The notes beneath the pieces were generated by a model. It did no database searches, was not told the DNA's origin, and saw only the letters and a program-made list of their open reading frames with translations. The translations under genes and the position numbers were made by a program. Shown here one piece after another: positions 28,056 through 37,997 of a stretch of 64,000 bases of DNA (positions are counted from its first letter, which is position 1; every line of letters starts with the position of its first letter). The stretch is taken from contig CANJZE010000018.1 of the NCBI GenBank assembly GCA_947479455.1, forward strand, positions 32,915 through 96,914. Direction: 5' to 3'. This stretch comes from Bacteroidota bacterium. Its GTDB lineage: Bacteria > Bacteroidota > Bacteroidia > Chitinophagales > LD1.

Positions 28056-28898
28056 ATGTTGCACACGGTAATATTTTGGTTACAAACTCGAAGAATCGCA
28101 AATCTGTTTTTGGTATTTGCTTATTTCTTTTTTATTCTTTTCATGCACAACCCACTGGTGCATGTTTCTATTTGGGTGGAGAAAATGCTTTCGCTACAAG
28201 TTTACAACGTGGTGGTAGCTGTTATTTTTCTTTCACTGATTTTAATACTGGTTTTTTTTCTGCAAAAAAAGCTGCGCGTAAAAAGTGAAGACCGGAATTT
28301 ACAACTCGCTTATCTTTTTATCACCATCACTGCTATTCTAATTCACTCGCGGTTTATGTTCGATTCGAATATTGAAGTGATTCATTCATTTGAATATTCT
28401 ATTCTGGTGTTTCTCATTTTTCCGTTCACGCGCAGATTTGGTGCGGCTATTTTATACACGCTTCCGTTCATGTTGTTCGATGAATGGTATCAATGCTCTG
28501 TACTGTATCCTTTCCTCGATTACTTTGATTTGAACGATATTATGATGGACACTTACGGTTGCGGCTTAACCATGCTTGTGCTCATGATTCTAGGTGTAAA
28601 AGGAAACATCAACGTAAAACCATTTTGGCAACGCATCGAATTTATTTCGTTGGTGACTTTGTTAGTTGTAATTCTAATTGCGGTAAAACTTTGTTTCATT
28701 GCTTGCTATGCAAACGAAGTTTGCAGTAACACTTTGTTAGTAATGAATAAAGGAATGGTGAGTGAACCGTTTTTTCGGTTGCATCCTACACACCATCTTT
28801 GGTTTCATGTTATGAAACCTGCAGAAGCATTTATCTGCATTCCGCTGCTGCACATATTCTATTTCGGATTGGATTCTTTACGCAAGAACTCCGCGTGA
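28056..28898 (+). CDS. Polytopic membrane protein, VanZ-like
   Basis: The 280-residue protein has about seven hydrophobic segments. The centre, about residues 105-175, resembles VanZ-like proteins: an I-H-x-x-E-Y segment, then DEWYQ, then a D-x-N-D-I-x-x-D-x-x-G pattern. The assignment is by pattern only. VanZ in Enterococcus affects teicoplanin resistance, but most relatives have no known role. Its last 21 bases overlap the end of the convergent acyl-CoA dehydrogenase gene. Confidence 0.5.
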   Translation: MLHTVIFWLQTRRIANLFLVFAYFFFILFMHNPLVHVSIWVEKMLSLQVYNVVVAVIFLSLILILVFFLQKKLRVKSEDRNLQLAYLFITITAILIHSRFMFDSNIEVIHSFEYSILVFLIFPFTRRFGAAILYTLPFMLFDEWYQCSVLYPFLDYFDLNDIMMDTYGCGLTMLVLMILGVKGNINVKPFWQRIEFISLVTLLVVILIAVKLCFIACYANEVCSNTLLVMNKGMVSEPFFRLHPTHHLWFHVMKPAEAFICIPLLHIFYFGLDSLRKNSA

Positions 28899-30017
28899 AA
28901 TTACAATCCTCTGCACTTCACTTGTGCCTTCATATATCTGGGTAATTTTTGCATCGCGCATTAAACGCTCTACATGATATTCTTTTACAAAGCCATAACC
29001 ACCATGAACCTGCACGGCTTCAACGGTTGTTTTCATAGCTACTTCACTTGCAAAAACCTTTGCCATAGCGCTTGCCATGTCGTAGTTTTTATGTTGGTCT
29101 TTTAACCGTGCTGCTTTGTAAACGAGCAAACGAGCCGCTTCAATTTCCGTGGCCATATCTGCTAGTTTAAACGCAACAGCCTGATGATTGATGATTTCAG
29201 TTTTAAACGCTTTACGAAGTTTTGAATAATCAACTGCCAATTCATAAGCACCGCTTGCAATGCCTAGTGCCTGTGCGGCAATTCCGATTCTTCCTCCACT
29301 CAACGTTTTCATTGCAAACTTAAAACCGAAACCATCTTCACCAATACGATTCTCCTTAGGTACTTTTACATCATTAAACAAAAGAGTATGCGTATCACTC
29401 GCGCGAATGCCGAGTTTGTCTTCTTTTTTTCCAACTGTAAAACCGGGCATTCCTTTTTCTACAATTAAAACGTTAATGCCTTTGTGCCCTTTTGCTACAT
29501 CGGTCTGCGCAATCACTAAATACGTTGAAGCACATCCACCATTTGTAATCCAGTTCTTTGTGCCATTCAACAAATAGTAATCGCCCATATCAATGGCAGT
29601 TGTGCTTTGCGAAGTGGCATCACTACCGGCTTCGGGTTCACTCAAACAAAACGCACCAATTTTTTCGCCCTTTGCCAACGGCACCAAGTATTTTCTTTTT
29701 TGTTCTTCGGTTCCAAAGGCTTCCAAACCCCAACACACCAGCGAATTGTTTACACTCATTAATACCGAACATGAAGCATCTACTTTCGAAATTTCTTCCA
29801 TGGCAATCACATAACTAATGGTATCCATTCCGCCACCGCCATATTCGGGTGAAACCATCATTCCGAGGAAACCCAGCTCTGCCATTTTCTTCACCTGCTC
29901 AGCCGGAAACTTCATGTTTGTGTCGCGCTCAATAACACCGGGTTTGCATTCGTTTTGTGCAAAGTCGCGTGCCGCCTGGCGAATCATTAAATGTTCTTCG
30001 GAAAGAGAAAAGTTCAT
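28878..30017 (-). CDS. Acyl-CoA dehydrogenase (short/branched chain type)
   Basis: This 379-residue FAD enzyme oxidises acyl-CoA to trans-2-enoyl-CoA. Visible: FCLSEPEAGSDA (FAD/substrate contact), NGTKNWITNGG, and the C-terminal IYEGTSEVQR with the glutamate that serves as catalytic base in short-chain and branched-chain enzymes. The size and AEHLMIRQAARDFAQ-like opening fit butyryl/isobutyryl-CoA dehydrogenases. A TATCTTCG box on the minus strand at 30038-30045 lies 20 bases before the ATG. Confidence 0.94.
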   Translation of the reverse strand: MNFSLSEEHLMIRQAARDFAQNECKPGVIERDTNMKFPAEQVKKMAELGFLGMMVSPEYGGGGMDTISYVIAMEEISKVDASCSVLMSVNNSLVCWGLEAFGTEEQKRKYLVPLAKGEKIGAFCLSEPEAGSDATSQSTTAIDMGDYYLLNGTKNWITNGGCASTYLVIAQTDVAKGHKGINVLIVEKGMPGFTVGKKEDKLGIRASDTHTLLFNDVKVPKENRIGEDGFGFKFAMKTLSGGRIGIAAQALGIASGAYELAVDYSKLRKAFKTEIINHQAVAFKLADMATEIEAARLLVYKAARLKDQHKNYDMASAMAKVFASEVAMKTTVEAVQVHGGYGFVKEYHVERLMRDAKITQIYEGTSEVQRIVISRGVLA

Positions 30018-30170
30018 GGTTTAAATTTTTGTGCGGGCGAAGATAGAAGAGAACAACTCACTGCCAAACGCATCTGCTTTCGATAAAAAAGTATAACGCA
30101 TAAAAGATTGTTTTTTACAAACGAGCTATGCCGTTAATAATGATTACCCTTGCCCCGCAAAAACATATCC

Positions 30171-31208
30171 ATGAGTTCATTCAACAAAGAACAATTGCTC
30201 GATGATTTAAAGAACTGGAACACGATTATTCGTAAGTACCAAATGCCGAGTACGAAAGATGCGGTTATTCAACTAGCCAACAGTTTCAGTTTTTATATCG
30301 CGTTGCTGATTCTGCAATTTTATTTGTACGACAAATCCATTTTGCTTTCGGCTGCTGTTGCAATTTTGAACGGATTCATCCTCGGCCGTATTTTTATTAT
30401 TCAACACGATTGCGGTCATAGTTCATTTACAAAAAGCAGAACTGCCAATGATATTATTGGAACTATTTGCAGTGTATGCACTTTGATTCCCTACAAGTAT
30501 TGGGCTAAGAATCACAGCTTTCATCATGCGCATAACGGACAATTAGAATTCAGTGATATCGGTGATATTGAATGTCTTTCTACCGAGCAATATGCCGCGT
30601 TGAACTGGAAAAAGAAACTGGCTTATCGTATTTACCGCAATCCGTTTTACCTGTTCACCATTGGCGGATTTATTTATGTAGTTATCTACAACCGTTTCGC
30701 TTTCATGAATACCGATTTTTTTAAGAAGGTGCGCAAAAGCGTAAACATTAGCAACGCGCTATTTATAGCATGCTATGCTGGCTTTGCCTATTTGCTTGGT
30801 CCCGGAAGATTTCTGATTGTACAATTCATTAACCTGCTTTTTTTTGGTGCGTATGCGCTTTGGTTTTTTTATATCCAGCATCAATACGAGCACATTTATA
30901 AAAGCGGAAAAGAAAATTGGAACTATGTAATTGCCGCTATGAAAGGAAGCACTTATTACAAACTTCCGTGGATTGGTCACTGGCTTACCGGTAACATAGG
31001 GTTTCATCACATTCACCATTTGTCACCAGCCATTCCAAATTATAATTTACCAAAAGCCCATCGCGAGAATCCGATTTTTGAAAAGCATACCAACACGATT
31101 ACGTTTTGGCAAAGCTTAAAAACAGTGCAGGCAAATTTGTGGGATGCGCAACGCCAGAAAATGGTTTCGTTTCGGGAGTACAAGCTCAACCGAAAGCAAA
31201 AGATTTAA
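30171..31208 (+). CDS. Membrane fatty acid desaturase
   Basis: This 345-residue membrane di-iron desaturase introduces double bonds into membrane lipid acyl chains. The three histidine boxes are visible: HDCGH (79-83), HSFHHAH (115-121) and HHIHH near residue 282 (FHHIHHLSP). Four membrane segments flank them. The layout matches omega-6/delta-12-type bacterial desaturases; regiospecificity cannot be told. The start at 30171 (MSSFNKEQ) is favoured over a TTG at 30150. Confidence 0.92.
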   Translation: MSSFNKEQLLDDLKNWNTIIRKYQMPSTKDAVIQLANSFSFYIALLILQFYLYDKSILLSAAVAILNGFILGRIFIIQHDCGHSSFTKSRTANDIIGTICSVCTLIPYKYWAKNHSFHHAHNGQLEFSDIGDIECLSTEQYAALNWKKKLAYRIYRNPFYLFTIGGFIYVVIYNRFAFMNTDFFKKVRKSVNISNALFIACYAGFAYLLGPGRFLIVQFINLLFFGAYALWFFYIQHQYEHIYKSGKENWNYVIAAMKGSTYYKLPWIGHWLTGNIGFHHIHHLSPAIPNYNLPKAHRENPIFEKHTNTITFWQSLKTVQANLWDAQRQKMVSFREYKLNRKQKI

Positions 31209-31218
31209 TTGCAACTAA

Positions 31219-31671
31219 CTACTCTCGGTGTTTTGAATCTATGCTGATGGTCACTGGACCATCATTGATTAAGGCCACTTTCATATCGGCACCAAACTCA
31301 CCGGTGCCTATTTTCTTTTCTATGTTTTTTTCTACTTGCAAAACAAATTTTTGGTAAAGCGGAATTGCCACCTCAGGTTTTGCAGCTCGTATAAACGAAG
31401 GGCGGTTTCCTTTTTTAGTTAAAGCATATAAGGTGAATTGTGAAACAATAATTATGTCTCCGTTCACCTCTTTCACACTTAAATTCATTTGCCCGTTTTC
31501 ATCTTGGAAAATTCGAAGGTTCACAAGTTTGCTGCTCATCCATTCTAAATCTTCAAGTGTGTCGACTTCTTCAAAACCTGCCAATACCAGCAAACCCCTT
31601 CCGATAGAAGATTTTATGATGCCTTCAATAGTTACCGAAGCAGAAGAAACTCGTTGGATAGTTACGCGCAT
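31219..31671 (-). CDS. dtd: D-aminoacyl-tRNA deacylase
   Basis: Dtd hydrolyses D-aminoacyl-tRNAs, keeping D-amino acids out of proteins. The 150-residue protein shows the opening MRVTIQRVSSASVTIEG, the SQFTLYALTKKGNRPSF motif and the C-terminal GEFGADMKVALINDGPVTI (contains the Gly-cisPro region equivalents). Full family length; convergent with the desaturase gene, 10 bases apart. Confidence 0.96.
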   Translation of the reverse strand: MRVTIQRVSSASVTIEGIIKSSIGRGLLVLAGFEEVDTLEDLEWMSSKLVNLRIFQDENGQMNLSVKEVNGDIIIVSQFTLYALTKKGNRPSFIRAAKPEVAIPLYQKFVLQVEKNIEKKIGTGEFGADMKVALINDGPVTISIDSKHRE

Positions 31672-32013
31672 TTGCCGGTCGCTAAGGGGAAAATAGTTTT
31701 GTAAAACAAAGCTGAATCTTTTTTCATGCAGAGATAGATGTTACTACGGCTCATGGTAGTTATTGTCAGTAGCTTTTTCTCGGTATTACCTTATTGTGGT
31801 TAAGAACGGTTTAAGTCAATTTGTTCTTGTGTGGTTTGAAAGATAGAAACAAAAGCCAACAGCATAATTACAAACAGGTTTTTCAACGGTTTCAAAATGA
31901 TTGTAAGAAAGATAGTAAGACAACCCGTGCTACACCACCACCATTGGCAGACAAGCTCAGGAAACACGAATTTTCAATGTGACACCTACAGTATTCCTAA
32001 CTCTACAGGTGGT
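31672..32013. other. 342-base intergenic region with a possible gene remnant
   Basis: No recognised gene. On the minus strand 31800-31895 encodes a 31-residue peptide starting with TTG (MKPLKNLFVIMLLAFVSIFQ..., then ten residues and a stop). It looks exactly like a Sec signal peptide with almost no mature part, which suggests the decayed 5' end of a secreted-protein gene. Nothing else was recognised. Confidence 0.35.
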
Positions 32014-35000
32014 TCAATACCCAAACAATTCTTTGGTGCTTAACTCTTGCACCGTCCCTATGGCTTTGAGTACATCTACTTTTATGTCTTCCTTTTTACC
32101 AATAACCAGATAAGTGAATTTTTTTCCTTTCACATGCAGATTGAAAAAATTGTGCACATCGGTAAGCGTCATGGTCTTTGCCTTTTCATAAATCACTTTG
32201 CGCACATCGTAATTTAAGCCACGTTTTTTTGCGCGGTCATAAGCAGCATAAATATCACTCCGTGTAATCCAATCACTTTCTAAAGTTTTTACTACACTGG
32301 AGCGCGCCCCTTCAAACTGTTGTTTTACTTCCGGCATTTCGTTGAGCAGTTTATTCATTTCACTTAAAGCAGTTTTCATTTTATCGGCTTGTGTACCTAC
32401 ATACGAAGTAAGGTAGTGCGATTCGGTAGCCCGCGCAGGAACCCCAAAGTTGCTATACACAGAATAAGCTAAGGCTTGCTTTTCGCGAATTTCCTGAAAC
32501 ATGATTGAGGATAAACCTGAGCCGTAATAATCGTTATACAAATACGCATAAGGAAACAAATCTTTGTTGAACAAAACATCTTTGCCTAACATTACTATTT
32601 CTGCCTGTTTCATAGGATAATAGCACACATAAACTTTTTTTTCTGCTAGAGGTAACTCAGAATATTTTTTTGCTGCCGGATAGTCTTTGAGTGTGGTTGC
32701 CACAGTATGCATTTTATTAAACACCTTCAAAACATCAGTTGCTTCACGGTTTCCATAATAAAAAATAGTGTGCTTATAACTACTCAATCCCTTTATCAAC
32801 GCTACTAATTTGTTCGCGTCAATTTTTTGCAATGCGACTTCACTCAATACATTGTTAAATGGATTCAGCGGACCGTATTTAGCGTAGTTGACTAACCCAG
32901 CGTTAAGAATATTTCCTTTTTTCTTTTTCGCGTTTTCGCGCTCCTGCAATATGTCCATCACCATCGATTGATAAACCATGGTGTCTGCTTTTACATTCGC
33001 CAAAATATGCTCAAACAAGTCAATCCCTTTTTCCAAATTTTCTTCGAGCCCCGAAAGCGAAACAGTCACGCGTTCTCTTCCACTGTTTACACTAAATTTT
33101 ACACCTAGTTTAAAAAATTCTTTTTTCAAATCCTCAGCAGTGTATTTATCAGTTCCCAGATATTCAAGATAACTTATAGCTAGGCCTAAGTCGCGAATAT
33201 TGTCGGTGCCCATATCATAAATATAATTGAGCGAAAAAGTTTGATTCACGCTGTTCTTAATATAATCAAACGGCACTGTGCCACTGGCAAGTTTCAGGTG
33301 GACGATATCTTTTTGAAAATCAAGAAACTTTGGAGTAAGCGAAGGTTGCGGGATAGCGTCCCACTTTTTTTTGTAAGCCGAAATATCTTCTTTGTTCATG
33401 ACCACCGATGTAATTTTTGGCTTTTCTACTTTGTGTACATTCGCATCGCCCTGGCGCTTATAACACACGGCATAGGTGTTGTTGTAATGCGCGTTCGCAA
33501 AATTGACAACATCGGCCTTGTCGATTTTTTCTAACTGTGCTATTTCGTTTACCCAGTCTCTCCACTCTATGTCATGAACAAAAGTTCCCATCATAGTAAA
33601 CGCCCTACCGCTATTTGTTTCAGCGGCTTTCATTCGCTCTAATTTCATGTTTTGAATAATAGCAGGTATGACCCAATCACCAAAATCTCCTTTTTTCAAT
33701 TTTTCAATTTCCGTCAGAAACAAGTCCTTCACTTCTTCGAGCGATTGCCCTTGCTTTGGCTCACCATAAAATTTATGAAAACAGAAATCGTTGTTGTCAT
33801 CTACAAACGAATAGCCTTGCAATATTTTTTGCTGCTGCACTAAATCCAAATCAATTAATCCGGCCTCACCGTTGGCAAGAATGCGATCAACAATTTGAAG
33901 CATGAGTGCATCGTGCGAGTTTGCCCCGTTAAACAGATAGCCCATTATCACATGTTCGGGTTGTGGGCCTTTGTATTCGCGCAAAATTGGCGAACCGTAC
34001 ATAGGACGATCTCCTGTACTAAAGCCGGGTTGGTTTCCTGGAGCCCAATCGCCAAAATATTGGTCCACCATTTTAATAGTAGCGTCAGGATCTAAATCGC
34101 CTACTAAAATCACCGCCATGTTGTTTGGGCGGTAATAAGAATTGTAGTAATCCTGAATATTCACCAAGCTTGGGTTTTTCAAATGTTCGCCTAAACCAAT
34201 GGTGGTTTGTGTGCCATACGGATGGGTAGGCAACAAGGCTTTTTCAACTAGGTGGTCGCTCCACACGCGGTCGTTATCCTGGTTTCGATTGAATTCTTCA
34301 TAAACCGTTTCTAGCTCAGTATGGAACAAACGAAGCACTAAGGTTCTAAAACGGTTGCTTTCCAATTGCAAAAACTTATCGAGCGCATTGGAAGGAACAT
34401 CGTTTTGGTAAACAGTCATATCTGTTGAAGTAAATGCATTGGTTCCTTGTGCTCCGATAGAGCTTGTCATTTTATCGTACTCATTAGCCACCGCCCATTT
34501 TGAAGCTTCGTAACTGAATGAATCAATATGTGCGTAAATCAAAGTTTTCTTGGCTTCATCTTTTTCGTTTTTATGATATTCAAAATTGGCAGAAATAGAA
34601 TCGAGCAATACACTTTCTTTTGCCCAATCCTTTGTTCCAAAATCGTGTGAACCTTTAAACATCATGTGCTCAAGATAATGAGCCAAACCGGTGGTTGAAG
34701 GGGGATCAAATTTTGAACCTGCTTTTACAGCAAACAAAGTTTGAATGCGAGGAGCATCTTTGTTTACGCTGATATATACCTTCAATCCGTTTTTCAAAGT
34801 GTAAATAAGGGTATTGAACGGGTCGTTCGTCATGGGATTAGCCGAGAAGGATTGAGTTTGAGGTCTAGCTTCCAAGGATTGTGCTTTTCCAAATGTTTCA
34901 GAGGAGGGAAGGGTAGAAGAAACCACAGGAACAATCGTCAACTGTTTGGTTTGCACAGCGCCATTTTTTATTGGGTATTTATTCGCTGCATTATTCAGTC

Positions 35001-35148
35001 CACCGGTAACTGGTGCAGGAGGATATTGGTTGGTAGCCGGGTTTGTTTGCAATTTAACCTCCCCTGTTGTATTGGTGGGTTGTTGTGCATATAAGTGAGC
35101 GCTGCAAAAAATAATACTGCTAACAAAAAAAGAGAATTGGAACTTCAT
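32014..35148 (-). CDS. M16 family zinc metallopeptidase, secreted/periplasmic
   Basis: The 1044-residue protein has a signal peptide (FFVSSIIFCSAHLYAQ), a Pro/Thr/Asn-rich linker to about residue 105, and two M16 halves. The first carries the inverted zinc motif HYLEH at about 157-161 (GLAHYLEHMMFKGSHDFG) and the downstream glutamate region ETVYEEFNRN. The second half lacks the motif, as usual for the non-catalytic repeat. Similar Bacteroidota proteins are annotated as insulinase/pitrilysin-like and are exported to the periplasm or outer membrane. Function probably peptide degradation. Confidence 0.93.
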   Translation of the reverse strand: MKFQFSFFVSSIIFCSAHLYAQQPTNTTGEVKLQTNPATNQYPPAPVTGGLNNAANKYPIKNGAVQTKQLTIVPVVSSTLPSSETFGKAQSLEARPQTQSFSANPMTNDPFNTLIYTLKNGLKVYISVNKDAPRIQTLFAVKAGSKFDPPSTTGLAHYLEHMMFKGSHDFGTKDWAKESVLLDSISANFEYHKNEKDEAKKTLIYAHIDSFSYEASKWAVANEYDKMTSSIGAQGTNAFTSTDMTVYQNDVPSNALDKFLQLESNRFRTLVLRLFHTELETVYEEFNRNQDNDRVWSDHLVEKALLPTHPYGTQTTIGLGEHLKNPSLVNIQDYYNSYYRPNNMAVILVGDLDPDATIKMVDQYFGDWAPGNQPGFSTGDRPMYGSPILREYKGPQPEHVIMGYLFNGANSHDALMLQIVDRILANGEAGLIDLDLVQQQKILQGYSFVDDNNDFCFHKFYGEPKQGQSLEEVKDLFLTEIEKLKKGDFGDWVIPAIIQNMKLERMKAAETNSGRAFTMMGTFVHDIEWRDWVNEIAQLEKIDKADVVNFANAHYNNTYAVCYKRQGDANVHKVEKPKITSVVMNKEDISAYKKKWDAIPQPSLTPKFLDFQKDIVHLKLASGTVPFDYIKNSVNQTFSLNYIYDMGTDNIRDLGLAISYLEYLGTDKYTAEDLKKEFFKLGVKFSVNSGRERVTVSLSGLEENLEKGIDLFEHILANVKADTMVYQSMVMDILQERENAKKKKGNILNAGLVNYAKYGPLNPFNNVLSEVALQKIDANKLVALIKGLSSYKHTIFYYGNREATDVLKVFNKMHTVATTLKDYPAAKKYSELPLAEKKVYVCYYPMKQAEIVMLGKDVLFNKDLFPYAYLYNDYYGSGLSSIMFQEIREKQALAYSVYSNFGVPARATESHYLTSYVGTQADKMKTALSEMNKLLNEMPEVKQQFEGARSSVVKTLESDWITRSDIYAAYDRAKKRGLNYDVRKVIYEKAKTMTLTDVHNFFNLHVKGKKFTYLVIGKKEDIKVDVLKAIGTVQELSTKELFGY

Positions 35149-35174
35149 GTGAATGGTTTATTGTTTAAAAAATT

Positions 35175-36959
35175 TCAATCGTAATCTAGTTCAAGGCCAA
35201 ACTGCTGCTGCATTTTTTTAATGGCGGGATTTTTTTCAATCAGTCTTTCAAACTTTTCTTTTGGTGTGTATGGTTTTGCTCCTGTATCCGCTTGCTTATC
35301 GGCAAGTACTGCCAATTCTATATCTACTCCAGTGCGTTTCGAAATATAATTTTGCACCCCTAAGCGCACCTCATCAAACTGTTTTTTTTGAATGTCGCTT
35401 TTTACTGAAAGTGTAATTTTGTTTAAGTTTACTTCATCCAAAACAGGTTGATATAAACTAAAATTAATTTTCAACCCTTTCTTTTCCTCCGAAATCTTAG
35501 TGGCGTATTCATTCCAAAGCAGCCAAATGTTTTCTTGATTGAGAAGAAGTATTTCGCCTTCGTTTGTTTCTTCAGGGCTAGTAACAATTTCAATTTGTGG
35601 AGTGTTACTTTCATGCTCCGTTATGGAATCAAGAGTAAGTACCTTTTTGCTTTTTGAAAGTGTAACAGGTTGCGGAATGCGAGTTGTGGGTTGCGGGTTT
35701 GTTGTCGCAGGTTTATCTGTCTTTGCTTTTTCGTTCGGGTTAAAAGCCGGTTCATTCAAAACCTTTACTTGCTCTTCTGTATTTGTTTCGGTCTTTGGTC
35801 TTCGGTCTTCGGTCTTTACTGCTTCATTAAGTTTTTTTTTACTAGTGTCAGCGCTAATGCTTACTACCGAATTTACATAACACATTTTTATAAGCGCAAG
35901 TTCAACCGTTAGTCGTTTGTTTTTCGATTGCTTGTAGTGTACATCGCACTGATTACCCAGATTCAGACAATTCACTAAAAAATCGGCTGATGAGAGTGAA
36001 GTTTGTGTGGCATATTTCTGTTTCAGATTATCACTTACTTCTAGCAGAGCTAGTGTTTTTTCATCTTTGCAAAAGAGAAGATTGCGGAAATGCTCACACA
36101 GACCCAATACAAAGTCATCGCCTTCAAATCCTTTCTTTAAAACTTCATCCAACAGTTGTAAAATAAACGAAAGGTTTTCAACCAGCAGGGCATCGGTAGC
36201 TTTAAAAAAATAATCATAATCAAGCACATTTAAGTTTTCGAGAACCGAAGCATAGGTCAATGTGTTGTTGCTGAAACTTGCAAGTCGGTCAAACATGGAA
36301 AGGGCATCGCGCATACCGCCATCTGCTTTTTGCGCAATAATATGCAAGGCATCTTCTTCTGCATTTATTTTTTCGGCTTTGCAAATATGTTGCAGGTGTT
36401 TTACAATAACGTCAATACCAATTCTGCGGAAATCAAAAATTTGACAACGCGAAAGAATGGTAGGAAGTATTCTGTGCTTTTCGGTGGTAGCTAAAATGAA
36501 TTTGCAATACGAAGGTGGTTCTTCTAACGTTTTTAAAAACGCATTAAACGCACCGGACGATAGCATGTGCACCTCATCAATAATGTAGATTTTGTATTTG
36601 CCGCTTTGTGGCGGAAAGCGAACCTGATCAACCAAACTGCGAATGTCTTCTACACTATTATTACTGGCCGCATCTAATTCCTGAATATTGAATGAAGCAT
36701 TTCGTTGAAACGAAACACAGCTTTCACATTTATCGCAAGCCTCAAAATCGGAGGTTATGTTTTCGCAATTAATGGTTTTGGCAAGTATACGCGCTGCGGT
36801 TGTTTTACCTACACCACGAGGTCCGCAAAAAAGAAAAGAATGTGCCAGATGACCCGTGCGAATGGCATTCTTTAACGTAAGTGCTACCTGTTCCTGCCCA
36901 ACCATTTCGTTGAAATGAGCGGGGCGGTATTTACGTGCACTTACAATATATTCGGCCAT
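35175..36959 (-). CDS. dnaX: DNA polymerase III subunit gamma/tau
   Basis: DnaX is the clamp-loader ATPase. The 594-residue protein has an AAA+ module with Walker A (GPRGVGKTTAARILAKTI), a zinc-binding set (C...CDKCESC), Walker B in IIDEVHMLS, and the sensor 1 SRCQIFDFRRI. Domain III follows to about residue 360. A linker of about 380-470 is low in complexity, then a C-terminal tau-like domain (LLLNQENIWLLWNEYATKI to the end). The linker contains two seven-base tandem arrays. ATG at 36959. Confidence 0.96.
   Translation of the reverse strand: MAEYIVSARKYRPAHFNEMVGQEQVALTLKNAIRTGHLAHSFLFCGPRGVGKTTAARILAKTINCENITSDFEACDKCESCVSFQRNASFNIQELDAASNNSVEDIRSLVDQVRFPPQSGKYKIYIIDEVHMLSSGAFNAFLKTLEEPPSYCKFILATTEKHRILPTILSRCQIFDFRRIGIDVIVKHLQHICKAEKINAEEDALHIIAQKADGGMRDALSMFDRLASFSNNTLTYASVLENLNVLDYDYFFKATDALLVENLSFILQLLDEVLKKGFEGDDFVLGLCEHFRNLLFCKDEKTLALLEVSDNLKQKYATQTSLSSADFLVNCLNLGNQCDVHYKQSKNKRLTVELALIKMCYVNSVVSISADTSKKKLNEAVKTEDRRPKTETNTEEQVKVLNEPAFNPNEKAKTDKPATTNPQPTTRIPQPVTLSKSKKVLTLDSITEHESNTPQIEIVTSPEETNEGEILLLNQENIWLLWNEYATKISEEKKGLKINFSLYQPVLDEVNLNKITLSVKSDIQKKQFDEVRLGVQNYISKRTGVDIELAVLADKQADTGAKPYTPKEKFERLIEKNPAIKKMQQQFGLELDYD
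35666..35700 (-). repeat. Heptanucleotide repeat array in dnaX (CAACCCG-like)
   Basis: Five degenerate seven-base units lie end to end; on the coding strand they read CAACCCG-like (for example CAACCCA, CAACTCG, CATTCCG, CAACCTG). They encode the linker NPQPTTRIPQPV. Confidence 0.8.
35787..35814 (-). repeat. Heptanucleotide repeat array in dnaX (GACCGAA-like)
   Basis: Four units, plus-strand TTCGGTC, TTTGGTC, TTCGGTC, TTCGGTC, are in perfect seven-base register. On the coding strand they are GACCGAA-like and encode EDRRPKTET in the DnaX linker. The unit differs by one base from the GTCCGAA unit of the epimerase gene. Confidence 0.85.
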
Positions 36960-37040
36960 AGAGGCGGTAAAAGTAAAAAAAGAGGGGAAAGGGTTTTGTG
37001 AATATTTGAATTTGCTGAAGCCAAACGTTCTAGTCCAACG

Positions 37041-37997
37041 TTAAATTATCTCTACTTGTCTAGCAACCTTCTGCAAAATTTCAAAAACAGTTTCTGCCAT
37101 TACATTTTCACTGTCGAGCGTAGGATTTATTTCAGTAAATTCTAAACAACACACTCGTTCGTTCTGCACTAGTTCCAAAATTATATCCGCTGCTTCGCGC
37201 TCGTTGATACCGCCCTTTACAGGTGTTCCGGTTCCGCGAGAGATAGAAGGGTCAAGTGCATCTACATCAAACGAAATGTAAACCTTATCACAATGTGAAA
37301 GGTGTTTCATGGCTTCGCGGCAAATTTTGGTAACTCCTGTTTTACGAATTTCGGAAGTAGAGAAATTCTTGACCTTATGTTGTTTAAGCAAATAACCTTC
37401 CTGCTCTTCAAAATCGCGTAGGGTCATAAAGAGTAAATCGCGGTATTCCAATTTTGGAGTAATGTCGCCTACATTTTTTAATCGTTCCCATAGCTCAATG
37501 GTTTCATAATCTAAATCATTCACCTTGTTCTCAATATTGTCTTCGGCAAGTGCAGTGGCTAAAGTCATACCATGAAAATTTCCCGAAGGTGTGGTATAAG
37601 GTGAGTGAAGATCGGCATGTGCATCAATCCAAATTACACCAAGCCGCGAATCGGGATAGGCCATTTTTATTCCGGCTATTGTTCCGCCTGCGTTGGAATG
37701 GTCGCCCGAAAGCACAATGGGAAATTTTCCATCTTTCAATGAATCGCGTAAAGCGGCACCAATTCGCTCATACATTTTCAGCACGCTTCTTATTCTTTTA
37801 GCGTAGCGGCTTTCAATCATTCCATGTAGTGCGGCATTATCATCGGGTATGTTTATGCTTCGGTGGTTCTTAAAAAAAGTACTACGGAAATCAAGGGCGG
37901 CTATCTTCACGGCATCAACACCCAAACTTGCCCCACGGGTTCCGGCACCAACCTCACTTTTGATTTCAATCAATCGTATTTGTCTTCCTTTTTTCAT
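37041..37997 (-). CDS. rocF: Arginase
   Basis: The 318-residue protein belongs to the ureohydrolase family. Binuclear manganese ligands are visible in SGDHSNAGG, WIDAHADLHSP and SFDVDALDPS. The N-terminal IEIKSEVGAGTRGASLGVDAV is the arginase subgroup pattern, as opposed to agmatinase or formimidoylglutamase. It hydrolyses arginine to ornithine and urea. No urease or ornithine genes are adjacent. ATG at 37997. Confidence 0.9.
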   Translation of the reverse strand: MKKGRQIRLIEIKSEVGAGTRGASLGVDAVKIAALDFRSTFFKNHRSINIPDDNAALHGMIESRYAKRIRSVLKMYERIGAALRDSLKDGKFPIVLSGDHSNAGGTIAGIKMAYPDSRLGVIWIDAHADLHSPYTTPSGNFHGMTLATALAEDNIENKVNDLDYETIELWERLKNVGDITPKLEYRDLLFMTLRDFEEQEGYLLKQHKVKNFSTSEIRKTGVTKICREAMKHLSHCDKVYISFDVDALDPSISRGTGTPVKGGINEREAADIILELVQNERVCCLEFTEINPTLDSENVMAETVFEILQKVARQVEII

